Source: Candidatus Absconditabacterales bacterium | Lineage (GTDB): Bacteria; Patescibacteriota; Gracilibacteria; Absconditabacterales; Absconditicoccaceae | NCBI GenBank assembly: GCA_937958645.1 | Contig: CALGNI010000046.1 | Coordinates: forward strand, 1 to 39,438 | DNA length: 39,438 nucleotides | Direction: 5' to 3' | Shown: piece after piece, positions 38,843 through 39,438 of the stretch | Position numbering within the stretch: the stretch's first letter is position 1 | Layout: each line of letters opens with the position of its first letter | Notes under the pieces: model-generated | Databases searched by the model: none | What the model saw: only the letters and a program-made list of their open reading frames with translations | Told to the model about the DNA's origin: nothing | Made by a program: the position numbers and the translations under genes

Positions 38843-39235
38843 TCAATACATAACTTTCTTCCCTTTTCTTTTTTTTATTTTTTCCTCTAGTAGTTTCAGT
38901 AGCATAGATTTTTCACTATGATTTTTTGATCTTCTTTCTATCATCAACTTAAGACTTACCAATTCTTGAGGAATTAGAGGACGACTTACTTTTCGCATTT
39001 CTTTTCCTGAAAGCAAGTCGATTAAAAGTTTTTTTTCGTTTGTTGTAATCCCTGGTATTTTATACTCTTGCAAGCTTTTTATCATTTCTTTTGAGGTAGT
39101 TTGCAGCTTTTTCCTCTTAAAGTAATGATATATTGAATTAATAGTAGCTTCTGTAATTCTGTATATGTTATACAAATCATTCTCAACGACTGTTTTTACA
39201 TATACACCCAATAAGCTTTTACTTTGTTCTGACAT
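38843..39235 (-). CDS. Unknown small basic helical protein
   Basis: A 130-aa protein, strongly basic at the C terminus (KIKKRKGKK). Two helical segments precede it: SLLGVYVKTVVENDLYNIYR and TINSIYHYFKRKKLQTTSKE. The style resembles small DNA- or RNA-binding proteins, but I do not recognise a family. All four glycines use GGN. It has its own terminator and a TATAAT-like region (TAGTATAATATTG) about 30-50 bp upstream of the start, so it is a single-gene unit. It lies just outside inverted repeat B. In the remaining 200 bp to the window edge two minus-strand frames are open, and neither is recognisable. Confidence 0.55.
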   Translation of the reverse strand: MSEQSKSLLGVYVKTVVENDLYNIYRITEATINSIYHYFKRKKLQTTSKEMIKSLQEYKIPGITTNEKKLLIDLLSGKEMRKVSRPLIPQELVSLKLMIERRSKNHSEKSMLLKLLEEKIKKRKGKKVMY

Positions 39236-39438
39236 TTTATTTGTTTATTTAGTTATGTAATCAATATTATACTAAGTATGTCAATTATCATTGCAAGATG
39301 ACGAATCAAGACTTTTTGGGTGCATAAGCCAATTCGGTTCATCGTCATCCGATTTCATACGTGAGAACTGATGCTTCCTTAGATTCTGCTCTACCTTCTT
39401 GATCAAATTACATAAACTGACTTTCTCATATCACCTAG

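Noticed and set aside
39236-39438. Possible partial minus-strand gene at the right edge
   Set aside because: Two different frames are open for 100-140 bp and neither is recognisable. The sequence is too short to choose.
1-39438. CRISPR array, rRNA operon, transposase or integrase with a full catalytic domain
   Set aside because: No regularly spaced direct repeats, no rRNA segments, and no transposase or recombinase catalytic motif were found. The short core-binding protein at 253-702 lacks the catalytic domain.

Overview
The window reads as chromosome of a bacterium that uses UGA as a glycine codon (translation table 25), as in Candidatus Absconditabacteria (SR1) or Gracilibacteria (BD1-5). 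Under the standard code almost every gene falls into short pieces. With UGA read as Gly the pieces join into full-length, recognisable proteins, and UGA falls on conserved glycines: the Obg P-loop, RlmH GGPYG, the NadE SGGID loop and the TruB GHAG motif. The DNA is AT-rich and Shine-Dalgarno sites are weak or absent. I cannot decide between the two phyla from this sequence alone.

Layout. 1-3.8 kb is a patchy accessory zone: a core-binding-type recombinase-like protein, an aminoglycoside-phosphotransferase-type kinase, a response-regulator-like protein, a toxin-antitoxin-like pair, tRNA-Ser(GGA), and two partial copies of the 5' end of that tRNA. A CPA1 Na+/H+ antiporter (minus) follows. Divergent from it is one giant gene (6023-13612, 2529 aa). 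It carries two GHKL-type ATPase modules, the first with its motifs in permuted order, and a C-terminal HExxH metallopeptidase-like motif. Then come a CaCA exchanger and a DHH phosphoesterase (minus), a small glycine-zipper membrane protein, and a COG1855-type ATPase, lipoprotein and pyruvate-kinase-like set (minus). 19.6-24.7 kb holds a polytopic membrane protein, rlmH (minus), and obg, an ftsB-like gene and truB (plus).

From 24.8 kb to the right edge all genes lie on the minus strand, and most belong to NAD and nucleotide salvage. Transcription runs from high to low coordinates. The right block has a MazG-like/APRT fusion, a small unknown protein, PRPP synthase, a nucleoside hydrolase, an ADP-ribosylglycohydrolase and a RelA/SpoT-type HD hydrolase. 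The left block has nicotinamidase, nicotinate phosphoribosyltransferase, NAD synthetase, NAD kinase, a CysQ-like phosphatase and a Nudix protein. PRPP made by Prs would feed both PncB and APRT. PncA, PncB and NadE could rebuild NAD, apart from the adenylyltransferase step, which is not seen here. The hydrolases could trim ADP-ribosyl groups, phosphoadenosine nucleotides and alarmones or NADPH.

The right block is bracketed by two diverged inverted copies of a roughly 180-bp sequence (32839-33017 and 38566-38744). Inside it sits an ADP-ribosylglycohydrolase gene with no UGA glycine codons at all. This suggests a mobile or imported cassette. The two strongest leads are this bracketed salvage cassette and the giant dual-ATPase/peptidase-like protein.
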